Origin: CAZPBO01 sp964584815
GTDB taxonomy: Bacteria > Planctomycetota > SKW154
Length of the DNA stretch: 5,671 nucleotides
NCBI GenBank assembly: GCA_964584815.1
Contig: CAZPBO010000082.1
Span: 1 to 5,671, forward strand
Direction: 5' to 3'
Shown here: in pieces, positions 1 through 5,671 of the stretch
Position numbering within the stretch: the first letter of the stretch is position 1
Layout of the letters: each line of letters opens with the position of its first letter
Notes under the pieces: model-generated
Told to the model about the DNA's origin: nothing
Databases searched by the model: none
What the model saw: only the letters and a program-made list of their open reading frames with translations
Position numbers and translations under genes: made by a program

Positions 1-1091
1 TCTTCGCCGTGGGAGTCGTCGCCGTCGTAACCCGATGTTCCGCTGTCGGCGCCGCCATATTCTACCACGCAGTAACTGAGGGTGCTGGCTAATGTGTCAG
101 GGTGGAAGAATATGCCGACCCAATCGCCGCGGGAAGGTGAAGCCGAGACAGATGAGAATGTTATCGGTGCAGACGATGTCCCTTGTGCGTTCAAGCCGCC
201 GTTGGAACTGTAGCCCACAATCAAGCCGTAGCCGCTGCGGAAGAGAAGCGTCGCTCCCGCCTCAATGGTCAAAACAGGGTTGGAGGGTCCCTCAACATAA
301 AGATTGCTTGTAATCTCATAAGGCACGCCGGGATTTATCCAAGTGCAGGTTGTCTGAACAGCGTAGGCTGAAGAACTATCTGTGTTGACAAGGATTCTGT
401 CTATGCCGTTTCCTGTGAAGGAACCCAGCGCAAGGGTGTGTGCAAAAGCAGCATCAATTTTTAGGGGGTAACCGTCGCAGTCGGTTATGGTGTTGTTTTC
501 GGAATTCGCCGCGAAGTGACCTCCCCATCCGAGGACGATGCCGAACGCACCGCTGTTGGTAGCACCTATGTAGCGGATATTGCAGTTGGCAACTTTTATG
601 GCGGGACCTGTTGCTCCGCTACCTTGAATCAGCACACCGCCATCGCCTTCGCCCCAACCAGAATCAGCACCCGCATACTCAATGTCGCAGAACTCCAACT
701 TGCTCGTGGAAAAAGCGGATTCGGCGAAATATATACCGCCCCAGAAACCAGCAGACGGATGAGGTGTATTGGCTGTAAAGGTGATTCTCTTTGAAGCAGT
801 GCCGACCGCAACAAGACCGCCGGGACTGTTGTATCCCACATAAATGAAGACATTTTGGTTGACCTTAACGGTTGCGCCTGCCTCTATCGTCACCGTCGCG
901 TTGTCCTCTATGTAGAGGTTGTCGTCAACTATATGGATATGCTGGGCATCCCAGGTTTCATCGCTGCTTATGGTGCCGCTGTGGTGCGTTTCTTGTGCGG
1001 GGTTGCCGCCGCCACCACCACTTCCTCCACCATCTCCACATCCCCAAAGAAGCAGCGCAAACACAACTCCGCAAAACAACGCCTGTCTCAT
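1..1091 (-). CDS. Secreted lipoprotein with beta-helix-like repeats (partial, C-terminus beyond left edge)
   Basis: An uninterrupted minus-strand frame of 363 codons runs from the ATG at 1091-1089 off the left edge, so the full length is unknown. The start is set by a strong GGAGG (1103-1099) seven bases upstream. The N-terminus is a short lipoprotein signal peptide: Arg2, a hydrophobic core, then L15-W16-G17-C18, with Cys18 the likely lipidated residue (Trp at -2 is unusual for a lipobox). A Gly/Ser-rich tether follows at residues 19-30. The residue after Cys is Gly, so there is no Asp at +2 for inner-membrane retention; an outer-membrane or surface location is inferred. The remainder is rich in Gly, Asn, Thr and Ser with TIEAGAT, ITF and GGIYF strings, typical of right-handed parallel beta-helix surface proteins. 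Residues 46-145 and 250-351 are related repeats. No catalytic motif is visible, so substrate or adhesion role is unknown. It is divergent from the kinase gene at 1439. Confidence 0.88.
   Translation of the reverse strand, partial: MRQALFCGVVFALLLWGCGDGGGSGGGGGNPAQETHHSGTISSDETWDAQHIHIVDDNLYIEDNATVTIEAGATVKVNQNVFIYVGYNSPGGLVAVGTASKRITFTANTPHPSAGFWGGIYFAESAFSTSKLEFCDIEYAGADSGWGEGDGGVLIQGSGATGPAIKVANCNIRYIGATNSGAFGIVLGWGGHFAANSENNTITDCDGYPLKIDAAFAHTLALGSFTGNGIDRILVNTDSSSAYAVQTTCTWINPGVPYEITSNLYVEGPSNPVLTIEAGATLLFRSGYGLIVGYSSNGGLNAQGTSSAPITFSSVSASPSRGDWVGIFFHPDTLASTLSYCVVEYGGADSGTSGYDGDDSHGE
39..344 (-). repeat. Second copy of ~100-residue internal repeat in the lipoprotein
   Basis: This stretch encodes lipoprotein residues 250-351. 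It aligns by eye with residues 46-145: both begin with TW, share NLY(I/V)E, then TIEAGAT, a VGY-S-GGL segment, an ITF strand, a W-GI-F segment, and end in EY-GADSG. The similarity is clear at protein level and weaker at DNA level, so the duplication is old. Confidence 0.8.
657..956 (-). repeat. First copy of ~100-residue internal repeat in the lipoprotein
   Basis: This stretch encodes lipoprotein residues 46-145, the partner of the repeat at 39-344. The two copies are offset by about 205 residues. A different segment of about 100 residues lies between them (146-249), so the repeating unit may be about 200 residues and continue past the left edge. Confidence 0.8.
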
Positions 1092-1105
1092 CACCTCTCC
1101 TCCAA

Positions 1106-1168
1106 TCACAGACATCCGACTACGAACATTTTATATACCCTGTCGCAACAACACCACGAGATATTCAT
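1106..1168 (-). CDS. Possible 20-residue Cys-rich upstream ORF before the lipoprotein gene
   Basis: The minus strand has AAGGAG (1180-1175), a six-base gap, then ATG at 1168 and a 20-codon frame ending in TGA at 1108-1106. The peptide reads MNISWCCCDRVYKMFVVGCL, with three adjacent cysteines. Its stop lies 14 bases before the lipoprotein ATG, in the arrangement expected of a leader peptide or translationally coupled upstream ORF. It is short, its sequence matches no family I know, and it could be chance. Only the ribosome site and position support it. Confidence 0.2.
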   Translation of the reverse strand: MNISWCCCDRVYKMFVVGCL

Positions 1169-1387
1169 ATCCTTCTCCTTAGTAAATGAGGGAAAAATCC
1201 TTAAAGCCTTGCAGAGACAGCGCGGGTTGAGCACTTTTCTGGCATTTTTAAAGGTCTCAATCGGACGGTGCTGGAAAAAACAAAGACACAACACATAGGG
1301 CACGCAAACTCTCCCTCCCAAGCAAAATTGTTGACAATTTCAACGCCGAACCTCCTCAAAAGTTACGCTTGCATTAAAGTATGTCGC

Positions 1388-1416
1388 TTGACAGAGATAG
1401 TAAAATAAGGTAAATT
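1388..1416 (+). promoter_or_regulatory. Predicted sigma70-type promoter of the hybrid kinase gene
   Basis: A perfect -35 TTGACA (1388-1393) is followed after 17 bases by TAAATT (1411-1416), four of six matches to the -10 consensus. Transcription would begin near 1422-1424, giving a short leader that just includes the GAGGTG ribosome site at 1426-1431, seven bases before the ATG at 1439. Another TTGACA at 1331-1336 has no acceptable -10 partner. Confidence 0.6.
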
Positions 1417-1438
1417 TGAGGTGTAGAGGTGCGTCCGT

Positions 1439-3958
1439 ATGGGCTTATGCAAAGGCAAGTCTGAAAAGGAGAACTTTGAGGGGTTGCTCCGCCTCTTGGG
1501 CGCTGTGAATCGCTCAATTTTTGTAGCGAGGAGCCAGCGTAGTTTGATGCGGCGGATATGCGCTGCGGCGGTGGATGAGGGTGGTTTTAATTTCGCCGCG
1601 TATTTTCAGGTCGCTCCACGCGGGGAAATCAGGGAATTAGCCGCGGCGGGTTCCAAGCCGGCACAGTTGGATGAGAAACGCTTAAAGGAGTTGTGCGCAA
1701 GGATTGCGCAAGAAAAGATGCGACAGCGAATAACGATGCGTAAGGCGGGCAATGTATGCATTCTTCTGCCGTTGTGGTATAGGAAAAGATGCTACGGGGC
1801 GCTCATCCTTTGTCGGGAGGGAACCAAGCGGCTTGGTGGGAAGGGTGTTGAGATTGTGGTGGATGTGTTGAGGGGTGTGGAATATGGTTTGGCGCTGTTG
1901 AGGCGGCGGGCAGAGTTTGCAAAACTGACAAAGCGTCTTGAGCATCACCTCAAGATGCAGGCAGCCTTAAACAGGGTAATAAGGGCAGCGCTTGAGTCCT
2001 ATTCGCTTGAGGAGGTGCTGCGACGGGCTCTGAAGGAAGCGATGTCGCTTGGGTGGCTGGCGTTTGAGGCGAAGGCGGCGGTCTTCCTGGCGGAAGAAGG
2101 AAGGCTTGTTTTGAAGGCACATCTGGGGCTGGGCACAGAGCGGTTGAAAGCGTGTGGCAAGGTAGCATTTGGGGAATGTCTGTGTGGTGAGGCGGCGGAG
2201 CGGCGTCAACTCGTTTTCTCTCCGAGGGTTGGAAAAAGACATAAGAAATTGCTGGGCGATGAGCGCGACCACGGCGATTACTGTGTTCCGATAATGCGTG
2301 GTGATGAGTTGCTGGGTGTTCTGAATCTTTATGTCAAGGCGGGACATAAGACGGAAGAAGGTGAGGCGGCGTTTGTGAAGGGGGTATCGGATGTGCTGGC
2401 GGCGCTGATAGCGCGGGTGCGTGCAGAAGAAGCCGCCCAAAAAGCGGCAACCCTATACCGCGACATCCTTGAAAACACAACCGACTTGGTGCAAAGCGTG
2501 GATATGAACGGACGCTTCCTCTATGTCAATCGTGCGTGGCTCAAAACGCTCGGCTACACAAAAGAGGATGTGGGAAAGATGACGCTGTTTGATGTGCTGG
2601 CACCATCGGTTCGCGAACACTGCACCACCATATTTACAAGGGCTAAGGAAGGAGAACAGTTGGAACACATTGAGACAGTCTTCTTAACCAAGGACGGTCG
2701 CGAAGTGGAGTTGGAGGGAACCTGCAGCCTGCAGTATGAGAGAGGAAAACCTGTAGCGTTGAGGGCGATGTTTCGTGATGTGACGAAGAGGAAAGAAGCG
2801 GAGCGGCAGGCGCGTGAGGTGGAGGCGCAACTGGTAAGGGCGCAGAAGATGGAGGCGTTGGGACTGCTTGCCAGCGGAGTAGCACACGACTTTAACAATG
2901 TCTTAACCGCCATCCAAGGCACCGCTGAACTCGCCCTTATGGACCTCCCAGAAGACGACCCAACACATGAGATGCTGAGAAGAATTCTCGCGGCTTGCAA
3001 GCGTGGCGCATCTCTTGCCCGTCAACTCCTACTCTTCAGCCGAAAACAGCCCGTCAAACCCAAACCCCTCAACCTCAACCGCACCGTTGAAAATCTGCTC
3101 AAAATGCTGGAGCGCCTCATCGGCGAAAACATCAAAGTCAAGGCTGAATTGGAACCTGCTCTTTGGATGGTCGTCGCCGATGAGGGAAGCATTGAGCAGG
3201 TCTTGATGAACCTTGTCGTCAACGCCCGCGACGCTATGCCCCACGGCGGCACCATCACCATCAAAACCGAAAACATCATCCTCACCAACCAAGATGTGGA
3301 AATCATCCCCAACGCAACCCCAGGACGCTTTGTGCGTCTGTCCGTGAGCGATACAGGAGTCGGTATGGATAAGAAAACACTGGAACACATCTTTGAGCCG
3401 TTTTTCACGACAAAGAGCGAAGGACGCGGCACAGGGCTTGGACTCGCCGTCGTCTACGGAGTCGTCCGCCAGCATAACGGCTGGATAAATGTATACAGCG
3501 AACCAGGTAAAGGCACCACTTTCAAAATCTACCTCCCCGTCACAGAAGAGACGCCTACAGAAGGTAAGGAAGAAAAGGCAACCGAGACAGTTCCCACAGG
3601 CAACGGGGAAACCGTTCTTGTTGTGGAAGACGAGGAGCGTGTGCGCTTCTTCACCGCCCGCGCCCTTGACGGCTACAACTACAAAGCCTACGAAGCCCCA
3701 ACCCTCAAAGACGCCCTGAAAATCGCAGAAAAACTGCAAAAACTGGACCTCCTCTTCACCGATATGGTCCTGCCTGATGGTAAAGGAGAGCAGTTAGTGT
3801 CACGATTGCGCAAAAAGTGGACAGACCTGCCCGCCATCCTCACAAGCGGCTACTCTGTCGTCCCCAAACCGCGCAAGCGTGTTATGTTCCTTCAGAAACC
3901 CTACGGACTGGTGGAACTTCTGCGGGCTGTGTATAGGGCATTGCATCCCGACAAGTGA
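1439..3958 (+). CDS. Cytoplasmic hybrid sensor histidine kinase (GAF-GAF-PAS-HisKA-HATPase-receiver)
   Basis: This 839-residue protein has no signal peptide or membrane segment, so it should sense a cytoplasmic signal. Domain order by inspection: a degenerate GAF-like domain (about 13-155), a second GAF (about 170-328), a PAS domain with PAC end (about 337-452), the dimerisation domain with H-box GVAHDFNN (phospho-acceptor His483), then the ATPase domain with N-box NLVVNARDAM (591-600), G1 DTGVGM (638-643), F-box FEPFFTTK (652-659) and G2 GRGTGLGLA (662-670). After an acidic linker (702-723) comes a receiver with Asp731/Glu732, phospho-acceptor Asp775, Ser803 and Lys820. All key residues are present, so autophosphorylation and His-to-Asp transfer should work. 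No separate response regulator or HPt protein is encoded nearby, so the output is unknown. GAF2 carries a CLC/HGDYC residue cluster. GC skew flips along the gene near domain borders. The start is supported by GAGGTG at 1426-1431. Confidence 0.96.
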   Translation: MGLCKGKSEKENFEGLLRLLGAVNRSIFVARSQRSLMRRICAAAVDEGGFNFAAYFQVAPRGEIRELAAAGSKPAQLDEKRLKELCARIAQEKMRQRITMRKAGNVCILLPLWYRKRCYGALILCREGTKRLGGKGVEIVVDVLRGVEYGLALLRRRAEFAKLTKRLEHHLKMQAALNRVIRAALESYSLEEVLRRALKEAMSLGWLAFEAKAAVFLAEEGRLVLKAHLGLGTERLKACGKVAFGECLCGEAAERRQLVFSPRVGKRHKKLLGDERDHGDYCVPIMRGDELLGVLNLYVKAGHKTEEGEAAFVKGVSDVLAALIARVRAEEAAQKAATLYRDILENTTDLVQSVDMNGRFLYVNRAWLKTLGYTKEDVGKMTLFDVLAPSVREHCTTIFTRAKEGEQLEHIETVFLTKDGREVELEGTCSLQYERGKPVALRAMFRDVTKRKEAERQAREVEAQLVRAQKMEALGLLASGVAHDFNNVLTAIQGTAELALMDLPEDDPTHEMLRRILAACKRGASLARQLLLFSRKQPVKPKPLNLNRTVENLLKMLERLIGENIKVKAELEPALWMVVADEGSIEQVLMNLVVNARDAMPHGGTITIKTENIILTNQDVEIIPNATPGRFVRLSVSDTGVGMDKKTLEHIFEPFFTTKSEGRGTGLGLAVVYGVVRQHNGWINVYSEPGKGTTFKIYLPVTEETPTEGKEEKATETVPTGNGETVLVVEDEERVRFFTARALDGYNYKAYEAPTLKDALKIAEKLQKLDLLFTDMVLPDGKGEQLVSRLRKKWTDLPAILTSGYSVVPKPRKRVMFLQKPYGLVELLRAVYRALHPDK

Positions 3959-3961
3959 CGC

Positions 3962-5368
3962 TCATCTCTGCAGCCGTTCCTTAAGCCAAGCGACAAGGTC
4001 TTTGCGAGGAACCGTTATCTGCCCCGCGCGTTTTTTGAGCCACTCCTCACGCCCCTTTATCCTCTCCGCCGCCTCCTCACCCACACGCAAATCCTTCACC
4101 GACACCATATCCTGCGACCACTCTTCCTCCCCAACTATCACAACAAAACGCACTCCCTTCCTGTCAGCGTAGCGCAGTTGCTTGCCTATCGCCCGACTTG
4201 CCCCCATATACACCTCAACACACAACCCCGCCTTCCGCAACTCATCTGCAAGACGCATATACTCCGCCACCTTGTCCGCCATCATAACCGTCACCAGAAC
4301 ATCACTGACCGTCCTGCGACGCCGCCACAAATCCAACGCCTCCACCACAAACGCCAGCCTGTCCACACCCACCGACGCCCCCGTCGCTGGCAAATCCCCT
4401 CCACCAAGCGCCCTTATCAGACCATCATAACGCCCACCGCCCATCACACTACCATAACGCTCTCCACCCACAACCTGCGCCTCATACACAACACCTGTGT
4501 AGTAATCCAACCCCCGCGCTATCGTGGGGTCCACAACCGCCTCCTCATCACCCACCCCCAACGCATCCAAAACACCCGACACTTCCTGCAACTCCTCTAT
4601 CCCCTCCTCCGCCTCCGCAATGCCGCCCAGTAAATCCCCAAGCGCCGCAATCACCTCCTCACGCCTCTCCCCTCCCACACTCAAAAAACGCTCTATCTTC
4701 CCAATCTGCGCAGTCTCAAGCCCCAAACCCTCTATCGGCGCCCCAGAATCGTCCACATATCCCTCACCTAACTGCTTCAGAACACGCTCAAAACCTATCT
4801 TCTCCAACTTGTCAATGATGCGAAAAACAGGATGCGCCAACTCCTCCCCAACCCCCACATAGCGAATAAGCCCATTCAGTATCTTGCGGTTGGAAAAACG
4901 GATGCGGAAAGGCACCCCCAGACGACGAAGCGCCTCTGCCATCGCCGCCATCGTCTCTCCATCAGCCGCCACCGACGCCGCTCCCACCGTGTCTATGTCA
5001 AACTGTAAAAACTCCCGAAAACGCCCAGGGTCAGGTTTGTCATACCGCCATACAGACTGCACCTGATATCGCCTAAACGGGAGCACCAAATCAGGATGCG
5101 ACAGCACAAAACGGCATAACGGCACCGTCAAATCAAAACGCAACCCCACACGCACACCGTCAGGGTCCTCAAAGCGATATATCTGTTTGGACGCCTCATC
5201 ACCATAGCCCAAAAGCACGCTTTCGCGTTCAAGCGCAGGCGTCGCAAGCGGCTCAAAACCGTAAGACTCAAATACCTCCCGCAGTGTCTCAACTATGTGT
5301 TGCCGCAAAAGCATCTCTTGCGGTAGATAATCCTTAAACCCCTTCAACAACAGAGACTTGGATGCCAT
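3962..5368 (-). CDS. hisS: Histidyl-tRNA synthetase, divergent Caulobacter-type
   Basis: The enzyme (EC 6.1.1.21; 468 aa) charges tRNA-His with histidine in the cytoplasm. It is a class II synthetase: motif 1 region around ATPALE (42-47), motif 2 around WRYDKPDPGRFREF (107-120; Arg108), the HisRS-specific ARGLDYYTG (284-292; Arg285 corresponding to the catalytic arginine), motif 3 GASVGVDRLAF (330-340; Arg337) and a C-terminal HGTP anticodon-binding domain (about 355-440). The motif 2 loop and the DTVGAASVAADGE string (127-139) match, as I recall them, the divergent alphaproteobacterial enzymes rather than the E. coli type, and the length exceeds the usual ~420 aa. I chose the ATG at 5368 because GGAGAGG lies just upstream and MASKSLLLKGFKDYLP is a natural N-terminus. 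The earlier ATG at 5383 follows a T run, and reading further upstream enters the tRNA. The gene lies 21 bases after tRNA-His and ends three bases from the convergent kinase gene. Confidence 0.97.
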   Translation of the reverse strand: MASKSLLLKGFKDYLPQEMLLRQHIVETLREVFESYGFEPLATPALERESVLLGYGDEASKQIYRFEDPDGVRVGLRFDLTVPLCRFVLSHPDLVLPFRRYQVQSVWRYDKPDPGRFREFLQFDIDTVGAASVAADGETMAAMAEALRRLGVPFRIRFSNRKILNGLIRYVGVGEELAHPVFRIIDKLEKIGFERVLKQLGEGYVDDSGAPIEGLGLETAQIGKIERFLSVGGERREEVIAALGDLLGGIAEAEEGIEELQEVSGVLDALGVGDEEAVVDPTIARGLDYYTGVVYEAQVVGGERYGSVMGGGRYDGLIRALGGGDLPATGASVGVDRLAFVVEALDLWRRRRTVSDVLVTVMMADKVAEYMRLADELRKAGLCVEVYMGASRAIGKQLRYADRKGVRFVVIVGEEEWSQDMVSVKDLRVGEEAAERIKGREEWLKKRAGQITVPRKDLVAWLKERLQR

Positions 5369-5389
5369 TTTCCTCTCCGCCATAAAAAA

Positions 5390-5461
5390 TACCGGGGCCG
5401 GGAATCGAACCCGGACATCCTGATCCACAGTCAGGCGCCCTAACCGTTAGGCTACCCCGGC
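5390..5461 (-). tRNA. tRNA-His (anticodon GUG), non-canonical: U72, A73 and no G-1
   Basis: A complete 72-nt cloverleaf reads on the minus strand. Acceptor 5' GCCGGGG pairs with CCCCGGT, with a G1-U72 wobble. Then come U8 A9, a D arm (GCCT/GGGC, loop with GG), the anticodon stem CCTGA/TCAGG around loop CTGTGGA (anticodon GTG, histidine), a four-base variable region, and the T arm CCGGG-TTCGATT-CCCGG. The discriminator is A73 and CCA is not encoded. The base before G1 is T, so the usual tRNA-His G-1:C73 pair is absent. This matches the tRNA-His class described for Caulobacter and relatives, where anticodon, A73 and U72 are the identity elements. It sits directly upstream of, and co-directional with, the matching synthetase gene. 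Confidence 0.95.
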
Positions 5462-5472
5462 AACCCTTATCT

Positions 5473-5502
5473 ATTATACTGCCAATATGGCTGTGTTCGC
5501 AA
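5473..5502 (-). promoter_or_regulatory. Predicted promoter of the tRNA-His/hisS unit
   Basis: On the minus strand a perfect -10 TATAAT (5478-5473) follows TTGCGA (5502-5497; four of six matches to the -35 consensus) at 18-base spacing. Transcription should begin near 5467-5466, leaving only a few bases before G1 of the tRNA at 5461. There is no room for another full promoter between the tRNA and hisS, so this is the likely promoter for both. Confidence 0.7.
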
Positions 5503-5608
5503 CTTTTTCCTTTTGAAAACGGCAACCGACACTACCACAGCGCTCTCCACCAACTCTGCCCCTCTTTTCTTACATCTGCCGCAGACACATCAAGTGCCAT
5601 CGCCGAAT

Positions 5609-5634
5609 AATCCCCGAACTGAAGTTCGGGGATT
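5609..5634. repeat. Perfect 26-base palindrome, possible IS200/IS605-type end hairpin
   Basis: Two 12-base arms, AATCCCCGAACT and AGTTCGGGGATT, flank a central GA and match without error. Neither side has a T run, so it is not a standard intrinsic terminator. CCCCGAACT-type hairpins of this form are common at the ends of IS200/IS605-family elements and their TnpB-only relatives. The window ends 37 bases further on, so no transposase can be seen. The palindrome is certain; its identity is inferred. Confidence 0.45.
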
Positions 5635-5671
5635 CCAGAATGGACGCATTGCGTTGTGCAGAAAGTCCGCA

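Larger units (their letters stand above)
1092..1438. other. Divergent intergenic region between lipoprotein and sensor kinase genes
   Basis: This 347-base spacer separates two genes transcribed away from each other. On the right it holds a recognisable promoter for the kinase (1388-1416). For the lipoprotein I see only an AT-rich TATATAAA on the minus strand near 1130-1137, without a convincing -35 partner. A short minus-strand ORF with a good ribosome site lies at 1168-1106. Inverted repeats are modest: GATAT-TC-ATATC at 1160-1171 and GTTGA-N5-TCAAC at 1330-1344. I recognise no riboswitch, RNA gene or terminator here. Confidence 0.6.

Noticed and set aside
1227..1272. Possible pseudoknot-like pairing (TTGAG/CTCAA and AGCAC/GTGCT) in the intergenic region
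   Set aside because: The two left arms overlap, so both pairings cannot form together, and five-base arms are expected by chance.
855..1298. A 147-codon plus-strand frame across the lipoprotein start and the intergenic region
   Set aside because: It is antisense to the signal-peptide region, low in complexity, has no ribosome site, and shows no family features.
1106..1321. A 71-codon minus-strand frame upstream of the lipoprotein gene
   Set aside because: The upstream part has no ribosome site and no protein-like composition. Only its last 20 codons have a plausible start, reported separately.
1331..1336. An upstream TTGACA as a second kinase promoter
   Set aside because: At 16-18 bases spacing there is no -10-like hexamer; the region is CCTCCTCAAA.
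3029..3739. A 236-codon open frame on the minus strand inside the kinase gene
   Set aside because: It is wholly antisense to the conserved kinase core and receiver, its translation has no recognisable motif, and it reflects the C-rich codon use of the sense strand.
5369..5428. A hisS start at 5428, which would add 20 residues
   Set aside because: The extra codons 5428-5390 lie inside tRNA-His, and the next ATG at 5383 has only a T run upstream. The ATG at 5368 has a good ribosome site.
5609..5634. The palindrome as a rho-independent terminator
   Set aside because: No T run follows on either strand, and no gene in view ends toward it.

Overview
The window holds three protein genes and one tRNA gene of a bacterium with a G+C content a little over half. 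A secreted lipoprotein and a large multidomain hybrid kinase suggest a Gram-negative-type cell. I cannot name the taxon. The histidyl-tRNA synthetase and tRNA-His are of the unusual kind known from a clade of Alphaproteobacteria, but nothing else here points clearly to that class, so lateral acquisition of the pair is possible.

Layout, left to right. Positions 1-1091 (minus strand) carry the N-terminal 363 codons of a surface lipoprotein with a beta-helix-like repeat architecture; it runs off the left edge. Positions 1092-1438 are a divergent intergenic region with a good sigma70-type promoter reading right and a possible 20-codon upstream ORF reading left. Positions 1439-3958 (plus strand) encode a soluble hybrid histidine kinase, GAF-GAF-PAS-HisKA-HATPase-receiver, 839 aa. 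Three bases after its stop, the convergent hisS gene ends; hisS occupies 5368 down to 3962. Just upstream of hisS, on the same strand, is tRNA-His(GUG) at 5461-5390, preceded by a strong promoter with a perfect TATAAT. Positions 5503-5671 contain no gene I can support, but hold a perfect 26-base palindrome (5609-5634) resembling an IS200/IS605-type end hairpin.

The most interesting content is the tRNA-His/hisS unit. The tRNA reads G1, U72, A73 with no G at -1, so it lacks the almost universal G-1:C73 histidine identity pair. The adjacent synthetase has the divergent motif-2 region (RYDKPDPGRFREF, DTVGAASVAADGE) of the Caulobacter-type enzymes that recognise such tRNAs. Enzyme and cognate tRNA are physically linked and probably co-transcribed, which makes this a compact, self-contained non-canonical histidylation module. 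The sensor kinase and lipoprotein are divergently arranged and may or may not be functionally related.
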